DNA of 64,000 nt from Conus ventricosus (taxonomy: Eukaryota > Mollusca > Gastropoda > Neogastropoda > Conidae). The DNA lies in assembly GCA_018398815.1 (NCBI GenBank), contig CM031611.1, positions 42,596,345 through 42,660,344 of the forward strand, given 5' to 3'. The notes under the pieces are model-generated. The model worked only from the letters and a program-made list of their open reading frames with translations, was not told the DNA's origin and did not search any database. Shown piece by piece: positions 48,741 to 60,851 of this stretch (its first letter is position 1; each line of letters starts with the position of its first letter). The position numbers and the translations under genes were made by a program.

Positions 48741-48904
48741 TTTGATTCATTCAGATAGAAATCATGAGCCCTGGCTTTCTTTCTTTTCTGACCATTTCCA
48801 CTTCCTATTCTGTTTCTTTTATTTATTTCTTTTTTTAATCAGGTGCATCTCTCGTTGTTTATCGCCCCTCTCTTCATGTACCTCTCTCTTCCATCTCCCT
48901 CCCC

Positions 48905-49665
48905 ATCTCCACATCCCCCTCCATCAATCTGTCACTCCCTCCTCCTCCCTTCCATCAATCTGTCACTCGTTGTCGTCTTCCTCCTCATCCCCTTCCATCA
49001 ATCTGTCACTCCCTGTTGACTTCCTCCTCCCTCCTCCCCTTCCATCAATCTGTCAATCCCTGTCGTCTTCCTCCTCCTCCCCTTCCATCAATCTGTCACT
49101 CCCTGTTGTCTTCCTCCTCCTCCTCCCCTTCCATCAATCTGTCACTCCCTGTTGTCTTCCTCCTCCTCCTCCCCTTCCATCAATCTGTCACTCCCTGTTG
49201 TCTTCCTCCTCCTCCTCCTCCCCTTCCATCAATCTGTCACTCCCTGTTGTCTTCCTCCTCCTCCCCTTCCATCAATCTGTCACTCCCTGTTGTCTTCCTC
49301 CTCCTCATCCCCTTCTATCAATCCGTCACTCCCTGTTGTCTTCCTCCTCCTCATCCCCTTCTATCAATCCGTCACTCCCTGTTGTCTTCCTCCTCCTCCT
49401 CCCCTTCCATCAATCTGTCAATCCCTGTTGTCTTCCTCCTCCTCCTCCCCTTCCATCAATCTGTCACTCCCTGTTGTCTTCCTCCTCCTCCTCCCCTTCC
49501 ATCAATCTGTCACTCCCTGTTGTCTTCCTAATCGTCCCCTTCCATCAATCTGTCACTCCCTGTTGTCTTCCTAATCATCCCCTTCCATCAATCTGTCACT
49601 CCTGTTGTCTTCCACCTCATCCCTTCCATCAATCTGTCACTCCCTGTTGTCTTCCTAATCATCCC
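48905..49665 (+). repeat. ~45-bp minisatellite with variable (CTC)n, about 17 copies
   Basis: The unit is CCTTCCATCAATCTGTCACT, CCCTGTTGTCTTC and (CTC)2-5. Length varies in steps of three, so frames stay open (48,742-49,767 reads repeated HQSVTPCCLPPPPPLPSIC). I do not regard it as a gene. Confidence 0.95.
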
Positions 49666-50044
49666 CCATCTCCACGCCTCGGTCAGCTCTTCCTCTTTCT
49701 TTTCTTCTCCGTTAATTCCAAGGGAGTCAATGTGACGCAACGCCGATTAACAGATTCCTCAATGTGACGTCACACCGATAAACAGATTCCTCAAGTTGTA
49801 TCTGTCATGTGCTATAGCCGGAGTCTGCGAATGGCTTTCCTGCCCATTCCCAAATATTGCCACTTCATTGTTGGGTTGTTTGGTTTGTTTTTTATTCTTC
49901 TTCGTCTCCCTCCTTCGACAGGAGAATGGAGGAATGATTTAGAAAGTCACTGTATCTTAACTGTTACGTGACCATACCACAGGAGGTTTATTTTCCTTTT
50001 TTTTTTCTTAATTAATGTGAGCAGATCTATATGGTCCGATATTC

Positions 50045-51315
50045 TGCTTGATGGTTTGTTGTACTTGTTCATCGTTGATATGATCAACATCAGTTTTTGC
50101 CCCATCGTAATGTCCCCAAGACTTTGTTGTACTTTGTTCATCGTTGATATGATCAACACAGTTTTTGCCCATCGTAATGTCTCAGACTTTGTTGTACTTG
50201 CTCATCGTTGATATGATCAACATCAGTTTTTGCCCCATCGTAATGTCTCAAGACTTTGGTTGTACTTGTTCATCGTTGATATGATCAACATCAGTTTTTG
50301 CCCCATCGTAATGTCTCAAGACTTTGTTTGTACTTGTTCATCGTTGATATGATCAACATCAGTTTTTGCCCATCGTAATGTCTTAAGACTTTGTTGTACT
50401 TGCTCATCGTTGATATGATCAACATCAGTTTTTGCCCCATCGTATGTCTCAAGACTTTGTTGTACTTGTTCATCGTTGATATGATCAACATCAGTTTTTG
50501 CCCCATCGTAATGTCTCAAGACTTTGTTGTACTTGTTCATCGTTGATATGATCACATCAGTTTTTGCCCCATCGTAATGTCTTCAAGAGTTGTTGTACTT
50601 TGTTCATCGTTGATATGATCAACATCAGTTTTTGCCCCATCGTAATGTCTCAAGAGTTTGTTGATACTTTGTTCATTGTTCATATGATCAAGTCAGGTTT
50701 TACCCCATCGTAATGTCTCAAGAGTTTGTTGTACTTTGTTCATCGTTGATATGAATAAACAACAGTTTTTGCCCCATCGTAATGTCTCAAGACTTAGTTG
50801 TACTTGTTCATCGTTGATATGATCAACATCAGTTTTTGCCCATCGTAATGTCTCAAGACTTTGTTGTACTTGCTCATCGTTGATATGATCAACATCAGTT
50901 TTTGCCCCATCGTAATGTCTCAAGACTTTGTTGTACTTGCTCATCGTTGATATGATCAACATCAGTTTTTGCCCATCGTAATGTCTCAAGACTTTGTTGT
51001 ACTTGTCATCGTTGATATGATCAACATCAGTTTTGCCCCATCGTAATGTCTTAAGACTTTGTGTTGTACTTGCTCATCGTTGATATGATCAACATCAGTT
51101 TTTGCCCCATCGTAATGTCTCAAGACTTTGTTGTACTTTGTTCATCGTTGATATGATCAACATCAGTTTTTGCCCCATCGTAATGTCTCAAGAGTTTGTT
51201 GTACTTTGTTCATCGTTGATATGATCAACATCAGTTTTGCCCCATCGTAATGTCTCAAGAGTTTGTTGTACTTTGTTCATATGATCAACGTCAGGTTTTA
51301 CCCATCGTAATGTTT
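50045..51315 (+). repeat. 67-bp minisatellite with an internal palindrome, about 19 copies
   Basis: The unit is CAAGACTTTGTTGTACTTGT, TCATCGTTGATATGATCAAC, ATCAGTTTTTGCCCCATCGT and AATGTCT. Each unit holds GTTGAT-ATG-ATCAAC, a 6-bp-stem hairpin. Copies differ by one-base indels, notably in the T and C runs. Confidence 0.97.
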
Positions 51316-51411
51316 CAAAAGTTCTGAAGGAAGGTCGTCAAGCCTGCAAGCCTTATCACACATTCAGTCACTTCACCGCTGTCACGACGTCTTCCTGTGG
51401 AGTACATTTCA

Positions 51412-51530
51412 AAAGTGTGTTTTGTCTTGTCATTTTTTTCCTCCACGTTAACTGGCTGAGTTACTTTAACATTGCTTTTACCATATGTTTCAATTTCCGC
51501 CTGCAGTCATTTCATTTTGAAACGTCTTCT
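51412..51530 (+). mobile_element. Dispersed repeat family B, copy without its hammerhead-like head
   Basis: GTGTGTTTTGTCTTGTCATT, TCCACGTTAACTGGC and CAATTTCCGCCTGCAGTCAT match 45,263-45,355. The head with CTGANGA is missing, so the copy is truncated. Confidence 0.65.
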
Positions 51531-51539
51531 TGGAGGGTT

Positions 51540-52270
51540 GGAAAGTCGTCTGCGTTTGATGATCCCGTAGTGTACGCACACCTGAATCATCTTTGTTCTG
51601 TTTGTACAGTTCGGAGCCCCACTCAGTCCGTCGTTTTTATGACACTTCAAACTTGTGTGAGACGGTTGCCGTCTTGTTCTGAATAGCGCCGACTGGAACT
51701 TAACCTTCAGTCGTTCCAGGTGTATGTCAACTTCGATATCTACGTCAGGTGATATGACTGACTGGGAATAGAGAGGCGGTGGGTAGAATGTGGGAGGGGG
51801 GGGGGGAGGAGCTAAATGTGGTGGTGGCGGTGGTAGTGATATACGTCTGTGTTGGGGGTGGGGTGGAGGTGGGGGTGAGGGATAGGGGGAAAGAAGGAAG
51901 AGGGGGAATATGGGCCTCTCTCCAACCTGAGACTAACTGACACCGGCCAAAATGACAATAGGTTCAGACGAGCAGCGGCCGTGATGCCAAAGTGTTGTGG
52001 CGGGGCTCCCGGGAGTTGTGTACGACCTGTTGGCCTTTTTACCTCCCTTTGTGTCCCGCTGGGCGACTCCTACGGGTCTCTTGCAGCACGCTCTTTCATC
52101 CAATGGTTTGGAAGTTTGCAGAATTCGACGAATCATGCAGCTCGACATGTTAATAAACAAGCAAACACATAAACAAAAACAGAGATGTTAATAAAAACAA
52201 CACAAACAAACACATAAACCAGAGGTGTTAATAAGAAAAAGAAAAAAAAACGAACAAAATAAAAAAGAAA
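51540..52270. other. Unique sequence with a G-rich part
   Basis: No gene was recognised. G-rich 51,790-51,910, then unique; A-rich duplicated words (ATAAACAAAAACAGAGATG / ATAAACCAGAGGTG) at about 52,170-52,230. Confidence 0.4.
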
Positions 52271-52276
52271 GAAACA

Positions 52277-52277
<1 letters not shown>

Positions 52278-52311
<34 letters not shown>

Positions 52312-52632
52312 ACACACACACACAACGAATAAACAAAAACGCAGATGGAAAAGAAAGACACAGTTTAAAACATCTAGTTTTCAGATAAACTATTTCCGGT
52401 TGAAATATGCTTCATCTTCTGGGTAAATGCCTTCGTTGGCTAGAGAATTCAGAGAGGGAAAACTTTTGGAGATTATGTTTTGGATTCCAGCGAAAAAAAA
52501 AAAAATCCTTTTACTAGTAGCCCATCTCAACGTGTTATGTTCTGGTGAACCTTGTTGGGATGTATAATAAGCCTCCTCTTCCCTCTTCCGTGGGATGGTC
52601 AGTTTGTACTGCTTGCCCTTGTGCGCGCGCGC

Positions 52633-52683
<51 letters not shown>

Positions 52684-52980
52684 CGTATGTGTGTGTGTAT
52701 GCGCGCGCGCGTGTGTGTGTGTGCGCGCGTGTGTGTTTTAGTTGTTTAGTATGTGTTTCGTCTGAGCTGTCCACCCCACCCATCCCCTCCTCCTCTTCCC
52801 GCCGTCATCTTCTTTATTCCACCCCCACACCCCCTTTTCCCTCGCGTTTCCTTTCTCCTTACCCCCCACACACAGATACATCGACACACCAACACACACA
52901 CCGACACCGACACCCACCAAACACCCACCCACCCTCCCACACCCACCCACCCACACACACACACACACACGCGCGCACAC

Positions 52981-53018
<38 letters not shown>

Positions 53019-53197
53019 TCTTCCCACGCCAATTCCAAGAGCACCCTGCCAATACCTGGCCTTAATCTTAAGAGTCACCTCAATTTACAATCTGAAGTGG
53101 ACACATACAACAAAGGAGAGAGAAGAGAGAGAGAAGAGAGAGAGAGAGAAGAGAGAGAAGAAGAGAGAAGAGAGAGAAAAGAGAGTAGCGGAGAACA
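52278..53197. repeat. Microsatellite cluster (CA, GC, GT, GA)
   Basis: CA 52,278-52,324; GC 52,622-52,646 passing into GT and back to GCGCGCGC up to 52,735; CA and CCCA 52,867-53,012; GA with GAA breaks 53,116-53,187. Confidence 0.9.
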
Positions 53198-53584
53198 CTG
53201 AGCACGTTTTTTTCTAAAAATCGTGAGATAAGTTGTTTGCTCTTCTTGTTGTTATTCTTGTGGGTTTTTTTTCCACCCAAGGGCGCGACCCTCTTCGTAG
53301 CTCCAACAGCCACTTACAGATTCTGCGACTACTGTGCACGCCTAGATCTACAGGCCTACCCTTCAAAGTTGCTACTGTACAAAGCAACACCAACAACAAC
53401 GAACACAGGACCTGTCACAAAGGAGGGGGGTTATCAGACGAGCACCTGTTTCCAAACCCGCTTCAGTTCGTAACTGTATCCAGCTGTGACAGAATTGTAC
53501 ACAGAGACCATGTCTGTATCCTCAACAATTCATACCTTCCAAACAAATTCACACTTCTCTTGTGAAGCTGAATAAACTGATATA

Positions 53585-54310
53585 TTCATGCAAATGTTTG
53601 GGGGCGCCTCGCGCCAGGGCTATACAGCAAAGAGGCGCGTGCCCTGGTCGGTGGTGGATTGGGGATCCTCAAGCCTTGCGCTTGGAGGGTGCGCTGTATG
53701 GTACGGAAAAGACGGTGCCGCAAACAACATAGCCTTAGAGAAGGTAAACCTGGAGTCCAGACCCGCACTATCTGGTGTACGTTAATCCCGTTCTAGATCT
53801 AACAGGGTCACCAGACAACCATGAGCTGCTCTGAAGTCGGAATGTGTCGGCTGAGGCCAGCGGGCAGACCTCCTGCAGAGTCTCAAGCACAGGAGAAGAC
53901 CAGACACTACGCATCTCACCCAAATATGGCCATGCAGACTGATATTCGACGGTATGGGTGCTCGTCCCATGGTTCTCCAGGCGGTGACAACGCCGGGCCT
54001 CCGGCCTCAAAGGGGCCCAGCCATAACGACTGGAGACGTGGCCCAGTTCGGTTGAGGTCCAGCAGAAGCTGTGGGGACCGGCGGGGTCTCTGCGGCGGAC
54101 TGCTGACTTCGCCTTACTAACCGGATTGAGGATCTAGCATGGCCGGGGAACGCGAAAGAGAAAGAAGTTTGGGAGCACCTGCTGTTCCACACGTCCTCAG
54201 AGATGTCGAGGGAAAAGGATAAGTATCCCCGGCCCCGCTCTCTCCACTGTTCTCCTTCGTTGGGAGTCCTATTTTGCTCGCGCAGCTCGCTCACTGCTTC
54301 CGGGCACTAT
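53585..54310. other. GC-rich, repeat-poor block of unknown identity
   Basis: This block is clearly richer in GC and CpG than its flanks and contains no microsatellite. Short open frames exist on both strands (plus 53,588-53,785 and 53,821-54,120; minus 53,768-54,010 and 54,007-54,294), but I recognise no protein. It could be the 5' part of a non-LTR retrotransposon or a CpG island; I could not decide. Confidence 0.3.
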
Positions 54311-54632
54311 AGTCAGTGCGCGCCATGACAGATTAATTGTTTACCCGGTGGTCTGCCCTCTCAGGTGGCCACATATCTGAGTGCTGTACCCCCATCAGGC
54401 CTTTTTGCTTGACCCGCTTGTTAGCGTTGTCTGTCTCTGCGGCAAAGGCCCACGGTCGCAAGGCATTGATCGTATCTTTGTTAATAGATACAAATGAAGA
54501 AAAAAAAATCAACATTAATGATGTACACAAAGCATTGACCATATTTTACATGGCACATGTATTACGGACATCGCACGCATTATTGCCCAGTCAGAGTTGG
54601 GCAGACTGTCGTGATTTCTCCTCCCCTCTCTC

Positions 54633-54634
54633 TC

Positions 54635-54674
<40 letters not shown>

Positions 54675-54675
54675 A
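54633..54675 (+). repeat. (CT)n microsatellite
   Basis: CT run with two CCT breaks. Confidence 0.95.
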
Positions 54676-54997
54676 TAAAAAGTATTTTCAGAAGTATTCT
54701 TAGTACAGTGTCTATATTCTAACATGTAAACAACAGAGGTGAGAGAAAACGACCAGAGACAATATGTCTGACTTTCTCAGTGATCTTGTTGAATTTTGAT
54801 ATCGATGAAGAACAGACGTTTAAAATAACCACTAAACTAAACGTAACTGAAGAAGCCCACTGTCGCTTCGCTAGCTAGGCACGCTCACACCACTGTCCAA
54901 CCCTTGACCAGTCTCAAAGTCTGGGCCTTTGATCCAACATTCTAGGTCCTGGCCGCACAGTCGTCGCCATTGGGCTGTGTGAGGGACCAGCCATCTA

Positions 54998-55051
54998 ACC
55001 GAGCCAAAGAATATAGTACACTACGTAGTGTACTATATTCTTTGACCGAGC
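54998..55051. mobile_element. Perfect 40-bp palindrome flanked by a 7-bp direct repeat
   Basis: 55,005-55,024 (CAAAGAATATAGTACACTAC) is exactly followed by its reverse complement at 55,025-55,044. ACCGAGC stands on both sides (54,998-55,004 and 55,045-55,051). That layout equals a small palindromic insertion with a target-site duplication. A template-switch event during repair or a fold-back read artefact are alternatives. Confidence 0.85.
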
Positions 55052-55059
55052 AGCAACTT

Positions 55060-55840
55060 TGAGCAAGCTGAACGTACCGTACCGCAGATACAGGGGCCAA
55101 GTCACTGACGACGGTTTGGCGTGAAAAAACAACAAAACATGCCCCAAAGTATATACCATTACCAGTTTGTTGTTGTTGCTTGCTAGTGTGTGTGTGTGTG
55201 TTTTGTGTGTGTGGTGTGGTGTGCTTCAAATTTGACAGGAGCAAAATGTGATTAACACAGCCAACCCACGAATAACAGACTGTACAATTCAGATCAACAG
55301 GAAGTGGGAATGCCTTGTATATGCGCGGGGAACTCGTAGATAGCGAACGACGGAGACACTTATCCTCCTCTTAGAATATCACTGATGTGATGTCCTTAAG
55401 AGCCAAAGGCTAACAGGATCATTCGTCGTCCTACGTACGTGAAAGGGGAGGCTAACGTCCCATAAGTCTGGAGGTCTACGAGACAAGCTGTTACTAGACT
55501 GAAATCCGTTTCAGAGTGGCAGTCGTTATCTTGTGTTTTGTTGTTATTGTTGGTTTGGGGGTATCGGCGTGACATGGTCTTTGACACCCATCTCTCAAGC
55601 TCCCCCCCCCTCCCTCCTGCTCCTCGCTCCTACCCACTGTTCTATCCTTCCCAGTCTGTCTGTGACTTGTCACAAGAGGTCCTACTTCTTCCTGACCACT
55701 CCTGCCATCTCACTCATCTTTCCCCAAGACTTTTCTCATAATTATGTTCTTTATTTTCCTACATATCTTTCTTAGACTTTTTTCCATAATGATGTTCTTT
55801 TTTTTTTCCTACCTGTTCCTGGCTTCTCTTACCTGTTCTT
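55060..55840. other. Unique intergenic sequence
   Basis: No gene was recognised. A short GT run lies at 55,186-55,222. Confidence 0.4.
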
Positions 55841-55847
55841 ATAACAT

Positions 55848-55857
55848 CAACAACAAC

Positions 55858-55889
<32 letters not shown>

Positions 55890-55980
55890 TAATAATAATA
55901 ATAATAATCACAATGATTATTTATGGCGCTTAATCTTACATCATTGGCCCTACGCGCTTACAAATACATAAAAGGTTAAA
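55848..55980 (+). repeat. (AAT)n microsatellite next to a possible retroelement end
   Basis: AAC/AAT triplets 55,848-55,910, followed by GATTATTTATGGCGCTTAAT and CCTACGCGCTTACAAATACA, a wording common at the ends of short retroelements in marine animals. Confidence 0.7.
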
Positions 55981-56059
55981 GGAAGCATAAATGAAACCAA
56001 TAAGAAGATGAATATTGCTATCAGGACTATGCATCTACAAACAAGGGTGCATCCTGACA

Positions 56060-56075
56060 CACACCCACGCGCGCG

Positions 56076-56133
<58 letters not shown>
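56060..56133 (+). repeat. (CA)n microsatellite
   Basis: Pure CA run after CACGCGCGCGCTCA. Confidence 0.95.
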
Positions 56134-56134
<1 letters not shown>

Positions 56135-56547
56135 ACGCGCACGTGCAGCGCAGCGCCCGCCCGCACAAAGGCACGCCAGCATAGCACTTGTCAATCCTCC
56201 ACCATCCCCACACAGCACAACCCACGAGACTCTGACCTGTCAGGGCATGTGATGATGTGGTGACAGATGGCGTTACAGGCGGGGCGGAACAGATGGTGCA
56301 GATGTCAGTTTTTTTTTCTATTTTTTAAACAGGCACAGATAGCCAGCACGCGCCGATAGCCAGCACGCGCCTCACGCCCACGTGACGTTGCTGATGAAGC
56401 TGGCGGAGGTGGACACCCCCCCCCCCCCCCCCCCCGCCCAATCAATACCTGGGTCACATGTAGCTTTGCACGTGCAATGCGTTGGATGCTGGACGGAGGG
56501 AAGCGGATTGGGACTGTCAACAAAATACAGTGGGCGCGTGTGTTTTG

Positions 56548-56550
<3 letters not shown>

Positions 56551-56593
<43 letters not shown>

Positions 56594-56633
56594 TTTACTA
56601 TACAGGCCATGAGAGTGAGCCATAAGAGAGAGA

Positions 56634-56680
<47 letters not shown>

Positions 56681-56695
56681 TTTACTGTATAGGCC

Positions 56696-56740
<45 letters not shown>
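56551..56740. repeat. (GA)n tracts with two retroelement-tail-like words
   Basis: GA 56,551-56,587, then AATTTTTACTATACAGGCCA at 56,588; GA 56,624-56,676, then AATTTTTACTGTATAGGCCA at 56,677; GA 56,697-56,737. The same word occurs at 40,886. Poly-C lies at 56,416-56,435, 56,813-56,830 and 56,896-56,926. Confidence 0.85.
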
Positions 56741-56742
<2 letters not shown>

Positions 56743-56893
56743 ACAGACCAGACTGACAGACAGATGCAGCATGTGACATTGACAGACAGACCCAGTGGTG
56801 TCAGAAGAGCGTCCCCCCCCCCCCCCCCCCTCCCTCAATCACTGGTACATCCTTAGTCCACTGGATTTCTCACACAAAGGCCGACACCTGTCG

Positions 56894-56927
<34 letters not shown>

Positions 56928-57063
56928 CCTACCTGACCAGTCGATTCAGTTCCATTCCATAGTGATCTGGGGCCTGTTCAGTGTGTGCGTCATCTTCACC
57001 ACGTGTGACTGCACGTCACGTTTCCAGCTGCACGCCTAGGCTACTCTCCGTTTACAGAGAGGC

Positions 57064-57311
57064 ACACACACACACACACACGAGGAAAGACAGACAGAGG
57101 AGAGACAGACAGGCAGAGAGAAAGAGTCACACACACACACACACACACACAAGACAGACAACACAGACACAGCAAAGACGACAGAGAGAGACAAACAGTT
57201 AAGAGAGAGAGACAAACAGAGAGAGAGAGCACACACACACACACAGAGCGCGAAAGACAGACAGACAGAAGATACAGCGTGAGATGGGGACAGAGAGAGA
57301 GAGCGAGCGAG

Positions 57312-57350
<39 letters not shown>

Positions 57351-57402
57351 TGAGTGAAGTGAAAGACAGAAGATACACACACACACAAGCGCGCGAGCGC
57401 GC

Positions 57403-57437
<35 letters not shown>

Positions 57438-57480
57438 TGAGAGAAGAGAAAGACAGAGTAGAGAGGGGGAAAGAGACAGA
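57064..57480 (+). repeat. Mixed CA/GA/GACA microsatellite block
   Basis: CA 57,064-57,080, GA/GACA to 57,120, CA 57,128-57,151, GA/GACA to 57,228, CA to 57,245, GA 57,290-57,350, CA 57,375-57,387, GA 57,401-57,480. Confidence 0.9.
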
Positions 57481-57739
57481 CAGAGAGACAGGCATGTAGC
57501 ATGTAACATTGACAGACAGACCCAGTGGCCAAACAGCGTGTGGATGCATTTCGCCAAATCAGTGCCAGTACAAGTCCCTGTTCCCGTGAAACAATTCCGA
57601 CACAGGGACTGGCCAAACAGCAAACAGTTGACAGTATTCAGCTGACCACGTACTTAACAGCGTTCGACCAGACATCTTAACAGCTGCCAACCTTCAAAAT
57701 TCGGGAATTACGGAACGAATTTTCAAAAGAATTGTTAAT

Positions 57740-57815
57740 GAGTCCGCCCAACAAAAGGGGACAAACACATTACACGACAAAACACGACGCGGTTCGACCT
57801 CTTGGGTCTTCTTCA
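57740..57815 (-). mobile_element. Dispersed repeat family B, copy D, with the best-kept CTGANGA box
   Basis: The minus strand reads CTGAAGA (57,809-57,815), A, GACC-CAAGA-GGTC, GAACCGCGTC, then GTGTTTTGTCGTGTAATGTG. The CTGANGA box and stem II are intact, but the GAAAC box is GAACC, which should abolish hammerhead activity. Confidence 0.5.
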
Positions 57816-57819
57816 GACA

Positions 57820-59620
57820 AGATCGAACAACATTCAGGACAATGAAAACGAAGAACGAGCAATCACTTATCTTCTCATGTTCCGCGCAAGATGGGCGTTG
57901 GACGAGAGCAAGGCGGTTGGGAAGGGGACAAAGGGAGGTAATAATGATGATAATAATGTTAGCACTAACAGTAGTAATAAAATAATGATGATGATACAAA
58001 AACATTAGACAATAAAGGGAGGATTACTACCACTTTGGGGATGAAGTGGGAGGGGTTCAGCTGAAAGAGGGGTCAGTTTGACTTTTGACCGTAGGCATTT
58101 TTCAATCCTTTTCTGTTTCAGCTGTCGACTGCGGGGTTGGAAAGGAAAAACGCATGTAATTGCCGACATTCACATACCACTACTTAGGACTGAATCTGAA
58201 ATGCTTTATCAGCTTTGTCAAAAATGACCCCCATCCCCCATGTTTTTAAACGCAATTGTGAAATTCTGGATTTTTTGTTTTTTTTAGCCATTAATTCGGA
58301 TTTCGGGTAGGATTTCTAAAACAGGGAAATTCCAGACAAATTTTGAAGCGTTGCTGGCTAGCATCCAGTTTAGTATACGAAGATTCACTTAGTTTCCATT
58401 TTCTGGCAAATGACTCGGTTTACAGATCTGAACTAATCGTTCATAACAGTACGCGATGTATCACGTATTTTAGAAGTGAGGTGAGCACTTAGCTGCCAGT
58501 GTTCCATCAATCATACAGATTACGGTGTGAGATTCATCACATACTTTATCGAATTCGCACTTCAGTACAAGCGAAACAAATCTTGTCTTTTAAGGGGAGG
58601 GGGGGGGCTGGGGGGTTTAAAAAAAAATTAGAACGACCTCTTGCCCAATTCTGCACTACTTTTTTTTTAACGTCACCACACTGTGAACAGACCAGTTCTA
58701 TGACCCGCGGATGGATACAGCTATCGTAATGGTCCCTCGTCAGAGCTGTTTCCCGTGGCACATGAAGACGATCACAGCATAGCGGACTACGGCAACGCAC
58801 CGGACTATTGATCAGTGAACATCTGGAGACTGAACTGTGCCGGATTAGAAGCGTGGGCCATTGACTATGTGCCAAGGTGATCAGTGGCTTTTATCGATAC
58901 ATTCATTTCTTTATCGACTTCTATCTGCGTCAGCAGTTTCTGCTGTGTGACAAATTAAAGTCCAAGCGAATCAGATTTGGGCGTGCTTGACATGTAGGCC
59001 TAGGCGACGCAAGCGTTGCTAACGTTGCTATCTTTCCCCCTCAGGTTGCTTACTTTCATACATGCTATATTTAGACAGGGTGACACGTACGAAAAGGTAA
59101 AGGGGCCAAAGTTTCGCACTGTCAGAACAAGCAGGCAAGGTAGAAAAAGCTTAATTATATAAAAGCCAATATGCAAGTAAACACAAGGGGAGAGAGAGAG
59201 TACAAAAAAATTGCACAGACTTGCAGTGTTATGAAACGTACACTTTCCCCCGCCCCCCCCACCCACAAATCCACCCCACCCATCACCACCACCCATCCCT
59301 TCCTCCCACCCCCTCCCCACCCCTCACCGCCCCCCTAACTAAAATGGCACAATTCCAGACAATGTGTAACACTTCACGAAAATCCGCTTTGGCCGAATCG
59401 CACGCGTCGAACTTGTTGGCTTGATTGACACAGTTCACTGCACCATCAAGCCCACTGCGTGTGTCCTACACCCGTTCCCATTACAGTTCTCCTCAGATCG
59501 TGTGCCAACACCAGAGCTTGGATCTAATCAAGCAGGTCCCCCACCTTTGTTGTGTCGAGCTACGATCAGCGGGAATTTGCCGATTGCCTTTGACAGTCCA
59601 CTGGAAAGGAATGTCCAGAC
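57820..59620. other. Mostly unique intergenic sequence
   Basis: No gene was recognised. ATGATGATAATAATG-type repeats occur at about 57,938-57,990 and a C-rich stretch at 59,248-59,335. Confidence 0.4.
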
Positions 59621-59629
59621 AGAGAGAGA

Positions 59630-59633
59630 GTGA

Positions 59634-59677
<44 letters not shown>

Positions 59678-59768
59678 TGGTGTGTGTGTAAGGTACATGC
59701 GCACAGCTCGTGGGTGTGTGTGTGTGTGTGTGTAGGTCAGGTGAGTGGCTGTGTGTGTGTGTGCGTGC

Positions 59769-59823
<55 letters not shown>

Positions 59824-60081
59824 CGTGCTTGAGCGCGTGTGCGTGTGTGTGCGGCGGCGCGCGCGCGCGCAGTGCATTAGCGCATAATGCCCGTGTGTGC
59901 GTGAGTGCGTGCGTGTCCTTTAGTCTCACCTTTGTCTTGTCATGTTTGGCTTTGAAGTGTCTAACCAAACAGCACAACAAAGACCTCCACGTTTACAGCA
60001 CAGTCGTTAACACAATCGTGTGTGGAAGTAGCAGATTTCCCCGGTATGGAAGGAAAAAGCAAGTTTGTTTTCACACACACA

Positions 60082-60123
<42 letters not shown>

Positions 60124-60324
60124 CAAGAAAGTGAACACACACACAAACACACAAACACGCGAGCGCGCGAGCATGCCCGCACACACACACGCATGCTCGC
60201 ACCCACCCACCCACCACCACACTCAAATATCAGAGACAGACAGGGAAAGAGCGAGAGAGAGAGAGAGGGGAGAGAGAGAGAGAGGAGGAGAGAGGAGAGA
60301 GGGAGAGAGAGAGAGAGAGAGTAC

Positions 60325-60369
<45 letters not shown>

Positions 60370-60799
60370 CACACACACACACACACACGTCTAATATCAC
60401 TCAAAGTGAACAGACGTTAAACAGAAGTACGAACGAACGAAACGCAAACGAACACACACACACAACACACACCACACACACACACACCGCGCCCACCGCG
60501 CGAGCACACACACACACACACAACACACACACACACACACACACACTACACACACATCACACACACAACCACCACCACCCCACCCCCCTCCCCCCACACA
60601 CACACAACACACAATCACAAACACGACAGCCAGGTTTCTGCGCAACGGCGGGTGAAAAAATCAAACGATCGTCAACAGTAATACACAACACATAGCAACA
60701 CATCGCGGCTGGGTCACACACACAACATGCTTTAACGATCACACACACACATTCAACAACTATAATCCAGCTAAGCAGTAGTGCCAACGCGAGAACACA

Positions 60800-60851
<52 letters not shown>

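Noticed and set aside
48742..49767. 341-residue Ser/Pro/Leu-rich open frame
   Set aside because: It is a translation of the ~45-bp CT-rich minisatellite; indels occur in steps of three and keep it open by chance.
50045..51315. CRISPR-like regular array
   Set aside because: The 67-bp units are adjacent with no unique spacers, and the sequence is eukaryotic; it is a satellite.
53768..54294. Minus-strand open frames of 80-95 residues in the GC-rich block
   Set aside because: No recognised similarity, and high GC alone lengthens open frames; reported only as an unidentified block.
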